The notes below the pieces were generated by a model. That model made no database searches. It was not told the DNA's origin and saw only the letters and a list, made by a program, of their open reading frames with translations. A DNA stretch of 64,000 bases, taken from positions 376,657 through 440,656 of the forward strand of contig NZ_JABAEB010000001.1 in the NCBI RefSeq assembly GCF_012584455.1, given 5' to 3'. A program made the position numbers and the translations under genes. Shown here in pieces: positions 35,347-43,807 of this stretch; the first letter of the stretch is position 1; every line of letters begins with the position of its first letter. Source of the DNA: Shewanella oncorhynchi. Lineage in GTDB: Bacteria > Pseudomonadota > Gammaproteobacteria > Enterobacterales > Shewanellaceae.

Positions 35347-35560
35347 TTAAGACGCCAATAAAAAACCAAGGCACTGAGTACCTTGGCTTTTTGTTATTCG
35401 ATTATCAAGAGCTATGATTCGCGTTAGGCTTTAGGTGCGAGTTCCTGCTTTGCGGCCACCTCTTGGGCCGCTAACTCTTGCGCTTTAATTGCCGCTTCGA
35501 GCTTAGCTTCAACATAACCCGGTGAATGGGTCGCTGCCGAGATTAATCGATACATGGCGG
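35347..35560. repeat. Right copy of the direct repeat flanking the GGDEF pair
   Basis: TTAAGACGC, a terminator and the 3' end of the intact RND gene; corresponds to 32782-32937. The conserved landmarks are in the same order and orientation as in the left copy. Confidence 0.8.
35366..35386. terminator. Terminator at the 3' end of the second RND gene
   Basis: Stem CCAAGG / CCTTGG with inner ACT/AGT pairing, A-run on the left and T-run on the right, so active in both directions. On the minus strand it is followed by TTTTTTATTGG. Confidence 0.88.
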
Positions 35561-38500
35561 GGATCACCAATAAGGTCACAAAGGTAGCAAACGCCATTCC
35601 GAAGAACACCACAGTACCTACAGCGATACGGCTTTCTGAGCCTGCGCCCGTCGAGAAAATTAGCGGTACAGCGCCCACTAAGGTGGTGAAGGCTGTCATT
35701 AGGATTGGCCGTAAACGACGGGATGACGCATCGATAATGGCTTTATCGAGTTCAAAGCCGCGGTCACGCAATTGGTTGGCAAATTCGACGATAAGGATAC
35801 CGTTTTTAGTCACCATACCAATTAACATGATCATGCCTATCTGGCTGTAGATGTTGATCCCTTGGCTGGTGATCAGTAGTCCTAAGAAACCACCGAATAC
35901 GCCCATAGGCACAGTAAACATCACCACTAATGGGTTGATAAAGCTCTCAAACTGTGCGGCTAATACTAAGTAGGCAACCAGTAAAGCTAAACCAAATACG
36001 ATAAAGATACTGCTTTGGTTTTCTTTAAAGTCTTTGGATTCGCCCGTGTAACCAATCGAAATATCCTTAGGTAATAATTCAATGGCTTTAGCGTCAAGGA
36101 ACTTTAAGCCTTCACCTAAGGTGTAACCTTCACTGACGTTAGCCTTGAGGGTGATCGATTTTTGCTTATTGGTGTGGCTTAATCTTTGTGCCGAGGCAAT
36201 TTCTTCTATATGGGTGACAGTATCGAGAGTGACCAATTCGCCCTTAGCTGACCGCATGTAGATTTGGCTCAGGTCACCGACATTGTTGAAACTGTTTTCA
36301 TCACCGCGTAAATACACATCGTATTCTTCGCCTCGATCAACAAAGGTCGTTTCGGTGCGGCCACCCAGCATGACTTCTAAGGTTTCCGATACTTGGTCGA
36401 CACTGATCCCCAGTTCTGCGGCGCGCTCTTTATCGACAGTAACAATGAGTTCTGGCGTTGTTTCTGCGTAGTCTAAGTCAGCCCCTTCCATCATAGGGCT
36501 AGCGTTAGCCTCTTCTTTCAATATCTGCGCCCACTTAAACAGTTCGGCATAGTCCGAACCACCAAGTACAAATTGCACGGGTTCGCTCGATTGCCCTCTA
36601 AAGCCTGGCATCATAGGGCGAACCATTACATCTGGAATATCCTTTAAGGCATTGCTAATAATTCCAAGGGCTTGCTGCGCTGTCACATCGCGGTGTTCCC
36701 AATCTTCTAGCTGCATGATGACAAAGCCAGTTTGATCGCCAGCACGGCCACCAAAGGCGGGAGCTTGTACGCTGAAGGATCGCAGCACACCTTTACCTAG
36801 CAAGGGCATGAGCCTGTCTTCGACTATGTCCATGTTGGCTGTCATACGGTTATAACTGGTGCCTTCGGCGCCTTTAATAAAGGCGAACAACACGCCGCGG
36901 TCTTCCTGCGGCGCGAGCTGTGTCGGTACTTGTTGCATTAACCAAGCACTGCCGCCGATACAAGCGAGTATGACTAGCGGTGCGAGTAGACGAAATTTAA
37001 TCGCTCGTGTCACGGCGACACGATAAACGCTTTCCATGCGAGCAAAGCCGCTGTCGACCCAACGATTAAAGCGATTCGGTTTGACGTTGGCTTTGAGTAA
37101 TTTACTGCTCAGTACAGGCGTAAGTGTGAGTGCCACTAAGGAGGAGAACAGCACTGACACTGCCAGCATCACGGAGAACTCGGTAAATAGTAGTCCGACC
37201 ATGCCCTCCATAAAGGAAATTGGGAGGAATACCATCACCAGTACCGCCGTAGTGGCGATAACGGCAAAGCCCACTTCGCGAGTACCTTTATAGGCGGCGA
37301 GTAAGGGCTCTTCACCTTTTTCGATATGGTGGAAAATGTTTTCAACCACCACAATCGCATCATCCACCACCAGACCGATGGAGAGGATTAACGCCATCAA
37401 TGTCAGTAGATTAATCGAATAACCTAGCATGTTGGCGGCGATAAATGCCGAGATCAAAGATACAGGAACAGTCACCGCTGGGATTAACGTTGCTCGCGCT
37501 TGTCCAATGAAGATATACAGTACGAGTACGACCAAGGCGCCCGTGACATAAAGGGTGCTATACACTTCGTTAATCGAGCGGTCGATAAATACGGTCGAGT
37601 CGAAGTCGACCACTAGGCTAGTGCCTTCGGGCAGGAAGTCTTGTACGCGATCAACTTCTTTATGCACTTCTTTGGCAACGAGCAGAGGGTTGGCATCGGA
37701 CTGGGCAATAATGCCTAAACTGATGTTAACTATGCCGTCGCTTTTGAAGGTCGAGTTTTCGTTTTGTGCTCCAACAGCCACATCGGCGACATCTTTTAAG
37801 TAGATAGCTGTGCCATCGCTGGCGGTACGCACCACAAGATAGTCAAAATCCTTCGGCGTGTAGTACAAGCGTTTGGTACGCACCGACATCACTGTGGTGT
37901 CGTTGCGCACTTGGCCGCCGGGCGTTTCTATGTTCTCTTTACGCAGGGCGTTAATAATATCCGTGGCGGTGACATTACGTCCTGCCATTTGTTCGGGTCT
38001 GAGCTTGACGTACATGACCTTATATAAGCCGCCGGAAATGCTGATAGAACTCACGCCGCTGATTAAACTGAATTTGTCCTCGAGTACTCGCTGGGCGTAG
38101 TCCGTTAATTGAGTGCGGTCCATCACACTCGAGCTTAAGTTCACATAGACAGAGGGTTCGCCGGAGCCGTTGTCTTTTGAGACGACGGGATCTTTTGCAT
38201 CTTCTGGAAGTCTGCGTTGGGCGCGGGCCACAGCATCACGCACATCGCTGACCCCTTCGGTTAAGTTCCAACCGAGGAGGAATTTAACTGTGATACGCGA
38301 GCTACCGTTACGTGTGGTCGAGGTGATTTCGTCAATACCACTGATCCCTGTTAGCTCATCTTCTAAAGTCTTAGTGATCTGGCTTTCCATAATCGCCGCC
38401 GATGCACCCGAGTAACTGGTGCTGATGGTGACCACAGGGCTTTCGACGTCGGGCATTTCTCGTATCGACAGTTTAGTGAACGACACTATGCCGAATACAC

Positions 38501-38564
38501 ATAGCAGTAAGCTTAAAACGATGGCAACGACAGGGCGTTTAACCGAAACATCGGATAACCACAT
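35424..38564 (-). CDS. RND efflux pump, HAE1 family (second pump of the window)
   Basis: 1046 residues. The proton-relay Asp pair is in TM4 (SIGLVVDDAIVVVENIFHH), the Lys in TM10 (IGMVTKNGILIVEFANQ), and the two periplasmic docking/porter loops are complete. It is clearly a different subgroup from the pump at 19979: the opening MWLSDVSVKRPVVAIVLSLL and the periplasmic sequences differ throughout. The start ATG shares its A with the adaptor's TAA stop (TAATG), so translation is coupled; GGAGACGA precedes it. The Ala/Glu/Lys-rich C-terminal tail is the part duplicated as a relic at 32863-32937. Confidence 0.96.
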   Translation of the reverse strand: MWLSDVSVKRPVVAIVLSLLLCVFGIVSFTKLSIREMPDVESPVVTISTSYSGASAAIMESQITKTLEDELTGISGIDEITSTTRNGSSRITVKFLLGWNLTEGVSDVRDAVARAQRRLPEDAKDPVVSKDNGSGEPSVYVNLSSSVMDRTQLTDYAQRVLEDKFSLISGVSSISISGGLYKVMYVKLRPEQMAGRNVTATDIINALRKENIETPGGQVRNDTTVMSVRTKRLYYTPKDFDYLVVRTASDGTAIYLKDVADVAVGAQNENSTFKSDGIVNISLGIIAQSDANPLLVAKEVHKEVDRVQDFLPEGTSLVVDFDSTVFIDRSINEVYSTLYVTGALVVLVLYIFIGQARATLIPAVTVPVSLISAFIAANMLGYSINLLTLMALILSIGLVVDDAIVVVENIFHHIEKGEEPLLAAYKGTREVGFAVIATTAVLVMVFLPISFMEGMVGLLFTEFSVMLAVSVLFSSLVALTLTPVLSSKLLKANVKPNRFNRWVDSGFARMESVYRVAVTRAIKFRLLAPLVILACIGGSAWLMQQVPTQLAPQEDRGVLFAFIKGAEGTSYNRMTANMDIVEDRLMPLLGKGVLRSFSVQAPAFGGRAGDQTGFVIMQLEDWEHRDVTAQQALGIISNALKDIPDVMVRPMMPGFRGQSSEPVQFVLGGSDYAELFKWAQILKEEANASPMMEGADLDYAETTPELIVTVDKERAAELGISVDQVSETLEVMLGGRTETTFVDRGEEYDVYLRGDENSFNNVGDLSQIYMRSAKGELVTLDTVTHIEEIASAQRLSHTNKQKSITLKANVSEGYTLGEGLKFLDAKAIELLPKDISIGYTGESKDFKENQSSIFIVFGLALLVAYLVLAAQFESFINPLVVMFTVPMGVFGGFLGLLITSQGINIYSQIGMIMLIGMVTKNGILIVEFANQLRDRGFELDKAIIDASSRRLRPILMTAFTTLVGAVPLIFSTGAGSESRIAVGTVVFFGMAFATFVTLLVIPAMYRLISAATHSPGYVEAKLEAAIKAQELAAQEVAAKQELAPKA

Positions 38565-39673
38565 TATTTCGTCTCCGTTGCTTTAGGACCTGAAAGCTCT
38601 GTCGCACGGGCTGAAGCTTTATCATCGAGCGTGACTTCATTGATTTGCAGGCCATCGCGCATATTGACTAAGCCCTGTACCACGACTTTGTCACCTATGT
38701 TTAAACCGCTTTCGATTAAGACTTGGTTATTGATACGTGCCCCGAGTGTCACTTCTGTGCGGTGGGCAATGTGGTCGGCGCTAACTACGTATACGTAACG
38801 TTTAGTTCCTGAATATTCAAGAGCTTGTACTGGCACCATAGGTGCTGAAATCGCAGGGAAGGTGATGGTTGACGACATCATCATGCCCGGTTTTAAGCGT
38901 TTCTTCGGATTATCGAATAGCACTCGTACTTTGAGGTTTAAGGTTTCCTCATTGACGCGGGGATCGATAGCTACCATTTTGCCAGTAAAGATTTCATTCG
39001 GCCAAGCGCGACTGGTGGCTGATACTTGCATGCCAATACTCAGTTGCGATAGGAAATGCTCAGGCACTTGTAAGTCGAGGCGCATGCTGGACAAATCATC
39101 TAGCGACATCAACTCAGTGCCTATGCTGACCATCTTGCCTTCGCTGAAATTAATCAGGCCAGTATTACCCGCAAACGGCGCTATCAGCGAGTGGTAATGT
39201 AAATCTGCTTGGGCGGAAGATAAGCGTGCTTGGGCGATATCAACACTGGCTTTTTGTGCGTCAATCTCGGTTTGGGTAATGGCGTTACGGCTGATCAGTT
39301 TTTCAAATTCTTTGAGTTTACGTTTTTCATCATTGAGGAAAGCATTGGCCTCGGCGACGGCGGCTTGGGCTTTCATATCATCGAGTTCGATCAGTAACTG
39401 GCCTTTTTTCACCGCTTGGTTTGAGGTCACTGCGACTTGTTTAATCTTACCTGTGACTTGCGGTGCAATGATCACTGCACGTTCAGCCGCGAGTTTGCCG
39501 ATAAGAGAGATAGATTGCGCTAATGGATATTCAATCACTTCACCCGTGACCACAGGAACGGTACGCATAAGATGTGGCGCGTTCTCGGGTTTAGCCGCTT
39601 GAAGGACATCACTAAAACTCACCGCTGTGGCGATAATCGCAAGCAGGGCAATGGCAATAATGGTTTTTTTCAT
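38564..39673 (-). CDS. RND efflux periplasmic adaptor (membrane fusion protein)
   Basis: 369 residues from the ATG at 39673, which opens a clean signal/anchor (MKKTIIAIALLAIIATAVSF); a TTG seven codons earlier is less likely. No lipobox, so it is held by an N-terminal membrane helix or is periplasmic. Lipoyl halves (about 60-95 and 155-190) flank a short helical hairpin, with a beta-barrel domain following. First gene of a two-gene operon with the RND pump, overlapping it by one base. No local regulator gene or outer-membrane channel. Confidence 0.94.
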   Translation of the reverse strand: MKKTIIAIALLAIIATAVSFSDVLQAAKPENAPHLMRTVPVVTGEVIEYPLAQSISLIGKLAAERAVIIAPQVTGKIKQVAVTSNQAVKKGQLLIELDDMKAQAAVAEANAFLNDEKRKLKEFEKLISRNAITQTEIDAQKASVDIAQARLSSAQADLHYHSLIAPFAGNTGLINFSEGKMVSIGTELMSLDDLSSMRLDLQVPEHFLSQLSIGMQVSATSRAWPNEIFTGKMVAIDPRVNEETLNLKVRVLFDNPKKRLKPGMMMSSTITFPAISAPMVPVQALEYSGTKRYVYVVSADHIAHRTEVTLGARINNQVLIESGLNIGDKVVVQGLVNMRDGLQINEVTLDDKASARATELSGPKATETK

Positions 39674-39883
39674 TGTAATTATTATCTCGCGCAAAGGCAG
39701 TTTAAAAAGGTAATCGCTCTAATGGCGCTATTCTAGTGAATAACGTACGCCAGTTGGGTAAAAGTTTGTAAAGGTAAGCGAACGAAAATGAAAGAAATTG
39801 TGTTTTTTGAGCATTGAGCACAATTCAACGAGAGTTTTGCTGTTTTTTTGTGCTGTTATTGCTTTTTAAAAGCTGTACGGACT

Positions 39884-40678
39884 TTAGGGATGGACTTCAG
39901 TTCGCGTTTTTTCAATCGGCGCTTGAGTCGTTTCAATCTGAGGATATTGGCTTAAAATTGCCGCTAATCGTCCATCGCGTCGCATACTTTCTAAACCTTG
40001 ATTAAAATCCGTCACTAACTGCGGATGATCCGCCACAGCCAAAGAAATCCCTAAATGAAATACCTCAGTCGCTATGGGGTGGCCGACTTGCTCAAAGGCA
40101 CCCTCATATTCACTTGGTCCTTTTTTAATTAAATACCTCGCTAAGTTATGGCCAATCAAGACTAAGTCAATACGCTTTAAAAACAGCTTTTTGAGATTCA
40201 TCTCATCCGAATTTCCTTCCTCTGTGGTGAGCCCCGCGGCGAAGATTTCTGGTGGATTAGCGTAACCGCGACCAATGCCAATAGTGAAAGGTTTAAGATC
40301 TGAAAGTTGACTGAAACTCAGCGGTGAATCTTTGCGTTTATAAAACACAATTTGTACGGGTTGAATAGGCGCGGAATATTGGGCCCATTGTTCGCGCTCT
40401 TTACGATACCAGAGCCCAATGATGCCATCAGCTTGGCCAGTTTTAACGAGTAAAGCCGCGCGGGCGAAGGGATAAAACTTGAGGCTGGCAGTGTAACCTT
40501 TGCGTTTAAAAGCTTCTTTGACGACTTGCGCAACGCCGCCCTGTTCAGGTAAAGCATCGGCATAAAAAGGAGGATAGTTAGTGGCGACTAAATGGAGTTC
40601 TCGCCCCGCAAATGCTGGGGGATAGAAGCTGAATAGAAACAAGCAAAAGCTAGATAATGTGAGTAATTTCTTCCCCAT
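39884..40678 (-). CDS. Periplasmic solute-binding protein, family 3
   Basis: 264 residues with a signal peptide (about 1-24, ending AFA-G) and a family 3 binding fold (RELHLVATNYPPFYADALPEQGG at the mature N-terminus). As with the protein at 15034-15858, no ABC transporter genes are adjacent, so a sensing role or an orphan binding role is possible. GGAGTAGAA precedes the ATG. Confidence 0.86.
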   Translation of the reverse strand: MGKKLLTLSSFCLFLFSFYPPAFAGRELHLVATNYPPFYADALPEQGGVAQVVKEAFKRKGYTASLKFYPFARAALLVKTGQADGIIGLWYRKEREQWAQYSAPIQPVQIVFYKRKDSPLSFSQLSDLKPFTIGIGRGYANPPEIFAAGLTTEEGNSDEMNLKKLFLKRIDLVLIGHNLARYLIKKGPSEYEGAFEQVGHPIATEVFHLGISLAVADHPQLVTDFNQGLESMRRDGRLAAILSQYPQIETTQAPIEKTRTEVHP

Positions 40679-40816
40679 TTCTACTCCAGCACTTAGGTGA
40701 GTCGCACTTGGCTTGAGTATAGTCAGAGTTAATTAGAACAGGCGAACTTATGGATATTAAGATGGGTGAATGTTGAGAGCCATACGATTGAGTGTTATGC
40801 CGATTTAGATCCATGG

Positions 40817-40906
40817 CGGGCGCCCGTTTTACCCTTGCTTATTCATGCCTTATTGCCCCAGCGCATTCGTGGATTAAGGCGCTAGCTCATGCACGTATTG
40901 GGGCAA
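40817..40906. repeat. Palindrome and hairpin upstream of the solute-binding gene
   Basis: CGGGCGCCCG (40817-40826) is a perfect 10-bp palindrome followed by TTTT. TTGCCCCA (40853-40860) pairs with TGGGGCAA (40899-40906), enclosing a smaller AGCGC/GCGCT stem. This GC-rich structure sits just past the phosphatase stop on the minus strand and may terminate it. Confidence 0.55.
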
Positions 40907-40925
40907 AAGATATTAGTGAGGCAGG

Positions 40926-42128
40926 TTATAGCGAAACCTGCTCACCCTGATACAAACCTCGGCGGAGTTTGCCGGCGTCGATAAGTAACAGCTCACCGGA
41001 TTTACCATTCTTAATACTGCTATCTATCGCAATGATTTTATTATGATAAAGCCCAAGTACTTGTTCCTGCGATGTGTGCCCTACGACGATATGATCGACC
41101 TTGAAATAGCTCAGTATGCTATCGATATCCGACTCTTTCAGTTCATCTTTAAAGTAGCCACGATACCAAGTTGGACCATTGGTAAAAAACAAAAAGTTGA
41201 GTAAATCGTCTTGCTTCAAATCGGCTTTTTTATCATCTAAATGCTGACGAAATAATTGGTTAGCATCGCTGATATGTAATTTACGCTCGACCCATTCAGG
41301 GCTGATGCCGCCGTGCATAAACAAGATATTATTGATTTTGACTAAGGTATGTTTGCTGCGAAGCCATTGGCCGATTTCGGTGTCTTTGTTGTAGAGCGCA
41401 TCGTAGCTGCGTTTGAGTAAATCGGCCGCGACTTGGTAGCGTTCGTTGACGTAGCGTAAGTCGCCGCGAAACACCATTTGCTCGTGATTGCCCATGAGTA
41501 GATGTAAGCGTCCGCCCGCAGCTTGGGCTTCTTGGTCTAAGGAATATAAAAACCACAATACTTCATTGACTTGATGACCACGGTCAAACATGTCGCCCGT
41601 CATCACCATATGGCCGTCACCAAAGGCCCAGTGGTTATCTTTGTTGATAATCTGATGGGCTTTTAGCAAGTTAATCATTACATCAAACTGGCCGTGTACA
41701 TCGCTAAGGGCGACAATTTTTCTGACCTGGGTGAAGGTATCTGGCTCAACCGTGACAGCTTGTGTATGAAGGTGCGGTTGGGGTAATTCACCGCAATTGG
41801 TAGGGCGAGTTAACTGCGCCTTCGCAATCCTTGTTTGTTTTAGCTCGCTTTGGCAAATCCAATAGGCAGTGTCCTTTTGAGTGTCATCTAAAAACACATA
41901 AGGGCCATCGGTGACGCTGCTTTCTTGAATGTTTAGTTCTGGCTCGGCTTCACTTGCATTGGCCGCTAATGAGGTCAACGCCAGTGAGGTAAAGGGGAGT
42001 GCGGTGACAAGCCATAACAGGGGCGTGAATTTTCTCTGTTGCTTGAGTATCCATTGGCTGGCTCGGCTAAGTCGCGTCATAGATAGCGTGATTGGGTGAG
42101 CCCCGACTGGCATCGAATTGATTTGCAT
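40926..42128 (-). CDS. Shewanella-like PPP-family metallophosphatase, exported
   Basis: 400 residues; a signal or anchor segment lies at about 33-57 (FTPLLWLVTALPFTSLALTS). The catalytic core (about 135-385) has the phosphoprotein-phosphatase motifs SDVHG, GDMFDRG, GNHEQM, HGG and GHTSQ that bind two metal ions. This matches the Shewanella-like phosphatases, including the cold-active protein-tyrosine phosphatase described from Shewanella. Location in the periplasm or at the membrane is inferred from the N-terminus. AAGGA precedes the ATG at moderate distance; in-frame ATGs at 42113 and 42080 are alternatives. Confidence 0.92.
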   Translation of the reverse strand: MQINSMPVGAHPITLSMTRLSRASQWILKQQRKFTPLLWLVTALPFTSLALTSLAANASEAEPELNIQESSVTDGPYVFLDDTQKDTAYWICQSELKQTRIAKAQLTRPTNCGELPQPHLHTQAVTVEPDTFTQVRKIVALSDVHGQFDVMINLLKAHQIINKDNHWAFGDGHMVMTGDMFDRGHQVNEVLWFLYSLDQEAQAAGGRLHLLMGNHEQMVFRGDLRYVNERYQVAADLLKRSYDALYNKDTEIGQWLRSKHTLVKINNILFMHGGISPEWVERKLHISDANQLFRQHLDDKKADLKQDDLLNFLFFTNGPTWYRGYFKDELKESDIDSILSYFKVDHIVVGHTSQEQVLGLYHNKIIAIDSSIKNGKSGELLLIDAGKLRRGLYQGEQVSL

Positions 42129-42222
42129 TAGACCGCATCCTTGTTCTTGTTTTAGTTATTCATTTTGTCATTTTAGACACTTGAGTTGATGAGTCTTCGA
42201 ACGTGCAGCTTGACGAATTCAA

Positions 42223-42278
42223 TTTCAAGCGCTTAATCGCAAGTGCTTAATCTTAAGTACTTAATGTCAAGTGCTCAA
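42223..42278. repeat. 14-bp degenerate tandem repeat, four units
   Basis: TTTCAAGCGCTTAA, TCGCAAGTGCTTAA, TCTTAAGTACTTAA and TGTCAAGTGCTCAA follow each other upstream of the phosphatase. The core resembles that of the 14-bp array after glyA (49280-49349). Confidence 0.85.
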
Positions 42279-42328
42279 CCTATTGAAAATACTAAATCAT
42301 ACGGATAAGGCTTATCATCGGCAAGTCG

Positions 42329-42360
42329 TGAGGCGGGCTAAATTAAACTTGCCCGCCTCA
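42329..42360. terminator. Strong GC hairpin after the SnoaL-like gene
   Basis: Perfect arms TGAGGCGGGC / GCCCGCCTCA with a 12-nt loop. Position fits the end of the minus-strand MBL/DsbA/SnoaL group, but a T-run is absent on that strand, so its activity as a terminator is uncertain. Confidence 0.6.
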
Positions 42361-42423
42361 TTATTCAGTTATTCCATCATTGCATTTCTATTGTGCATGA
42401 CTGTCTTTACATAGTATTGGCAG

Positions 42424-42894
42424 TTACATGGCATTGACGACGGTATAACTATCAACAAACTGCTCGAAACTGACGATTTTTCCGCTGTGTATTTTCCATA
42501 AATGGGCGACTCGGGCGCTAAAATACTTGCCCGTTTTGACATAAGTACCTGAATAAGTGCCGAAGGCAAAAACCTTATCACCCTGCGCCACATAGTCTTC
42601 GATATCGACACGATAGTTATTCCATTCTTTTTCGAGGCGGGCGAACACATTGGCGGCTATCGCGCTAAAACCTATGTAAGTGCCCGCATAGGGAAACCCT
42701 ACCGCCTCTGTCCAGCGTGCGTCATTTGCCAGTGCATGCTCAAGATTTTTGGCATTTTCGGCAGAGCTGTGTCCTGCGTAAGTACTTTTGACAAGTGCAA
42801 GATTCGCATCAGTTTGCCTTGCTGTTTCGATAAGATTTAACTGAGCAGGCTCACTCACTAAAGAGCTTGTTGGAACACCATTAAGCGTTGGCAT
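42424..42894 (-). CDS. SnoaL-like (NTF2-fold) protein
   Basis: 156 residues, a single NTF2-like cone fold (about 30-150; the segment AFGTYSGTYVKTGKYFSARVAHLW is typical of SnoaL/ketosteroid-isomerase relatives). Members bind or isomerise small hydrophobic molecules; function here unknown. It starts two bases after the DsbA-family stop, so both are in one transcript. Confidence 0.82.
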   Translation of the reverse strand: MPTLNGVPTSSLVSEPAQLNLIETARQTDANLALVKSTYAGHSSAENAKNLEHALANDARWTEAVGFPYAGTYIGFSAIAANVFARLEKEWNNYRVDIEDYVAQGDKVFAFGTYSGTYVKTGKYFSARVAHLWKIHSGKIVSFEQFVDSYTVVNAM

Positions 42895-42896
42895 GA

Positions 42897-43589
42897 TTAC
42901 GACTCAAACTGTGCTTCAAGATGGCTTAACCACTGGGCGGGTTGGCCATAAAAGCGGTTGATATTAATGGCGGTGATGTTGCCGTCATTATCCTCTCTAG
43001 CCATTGAAGGGAAGCCTTGGGCGCCTATAAGATTCAATAATGCTCTGGATTCAACAATATGCTCATATAGCTTGTCTTCACCTTGGGCATAATGCTGCGC
43101 AAAGCCTATAGGGTCGAGCCCAAGTTCAGCGGCTAACCTTGCGAGATTACCTTCATCACTGGCGCTGTGACCATCACGGTAATGGGCCAGTTGTACTGAG
43201 TGTAGATAGGCCAAACTGTCGCCACCCATAGCATCGACTGCGAGCATGGCTTTAATAGGAGGCGCCGAGTCGAGTACGATTGTGGTATCGCGCAGCAGAC
43301 CATCAAAATAGTTTTCCCCAAAAGGTTGTCCAGTTAGCTCGGCAATACGCAGATCGTGGGGCATAACATAGTCGCGCCAGTTAGCATCGATTTGTTTACG
43401 TCTTGGGCCAGTGAGCATACCGCCGCCGTGGAGCTTAATGGTAAAGCCTGCTTTTGCGGCGGCATCGAGTAACGGCGCCGCGGCATAACACCAACCACAT
43501 AAAGGGTCGATAATCGCGTGCAGAGTGCGCACTTTGGTTTCCGAATTGCTGCTGGCCGTGCTAGCAGAATGAGTTGTTGGGGTCGTCAT
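42897..43589 (-). CDS. DsbA-family thioredoxin-fold protein with CGWC
   Basis: 230 residues with no signal peptide, so probably cytoplasmic. The active-site pattern DPLCGWCYAAAP (near residue 35) and an inserted helical domain are those of the DsbA/FrnE-like oxidoreductases; a cis-Pro region is visible at AQGFPSM. Cytoplasmic members reduce or isomerise small thiol substrates. Middle gene of the MBL/DsbA/SnoaL group. A strong hairpin sits 16 bp upstream of its start. Confidence 0.88.
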   Translation of the reverse strand: MTTPTTHSASTASSNSETKVRTLHAIIDPLCGWCYAAAPLLDAAAKAGFTIKLHGGGMLTGPRRKQIDANWRDYVMPHDLRIAELTGQPFGENYFDGLLRDTTIVLDSAPPIKAMLAVDAMGGDSLAYLHSVQLAHYRDGHSASDEGNLARLAAELGLDPIGFAQHYAQGEDKLYEHIVESRALLNLIGAQGFPSMAREDNDGNITAININRFYGQPAQWLSHLEAQFES

Positions 43590-43604
43590 AGTGTTAAACC
43601 TTTT

Positions 43605-43639
43605 GGCTTAAGTTCGTCGCGACATTAGCGACTTAAGCC
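43605..43639 (-). promoter_or_regulatory. Leader hairpin immediately upstream of the DsbA-family gene
   Basis: Outer stem GGCTTAA / TTAAGCC and inner stem GTCGC / GCGAC around a 7-nt loop, in the 218-bp spacer after the MBL gene. Could be an mRNA processing or attenuation element; not followed by a U-tract in the direction of transcription. Confidence 0.55.
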
Positions 43640-43807
43640 CTTTGAGATCATTGATTAAAATAGTTTGGTTGGTACCGTTATTTAGGTGCAGTCATTTAGC
43701 TAAAAATGGCACGCAATCGCTCACGTGCCTGTCTTTAACTGTTTGCACTTAACTATCTTTTACACCTAACTAGCTGTACCTAATCGCCGAGATAGGTATG
43801 GCTGGGC

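Noticed and set aside
43671..43798. Degenerate repeats of about 16-17 bp (CACTTAACTA / CACCTAACTA) after the MBL gene
   Set aside because: Only short blocks match and the period is not constant, so it is too weak to call as an array.
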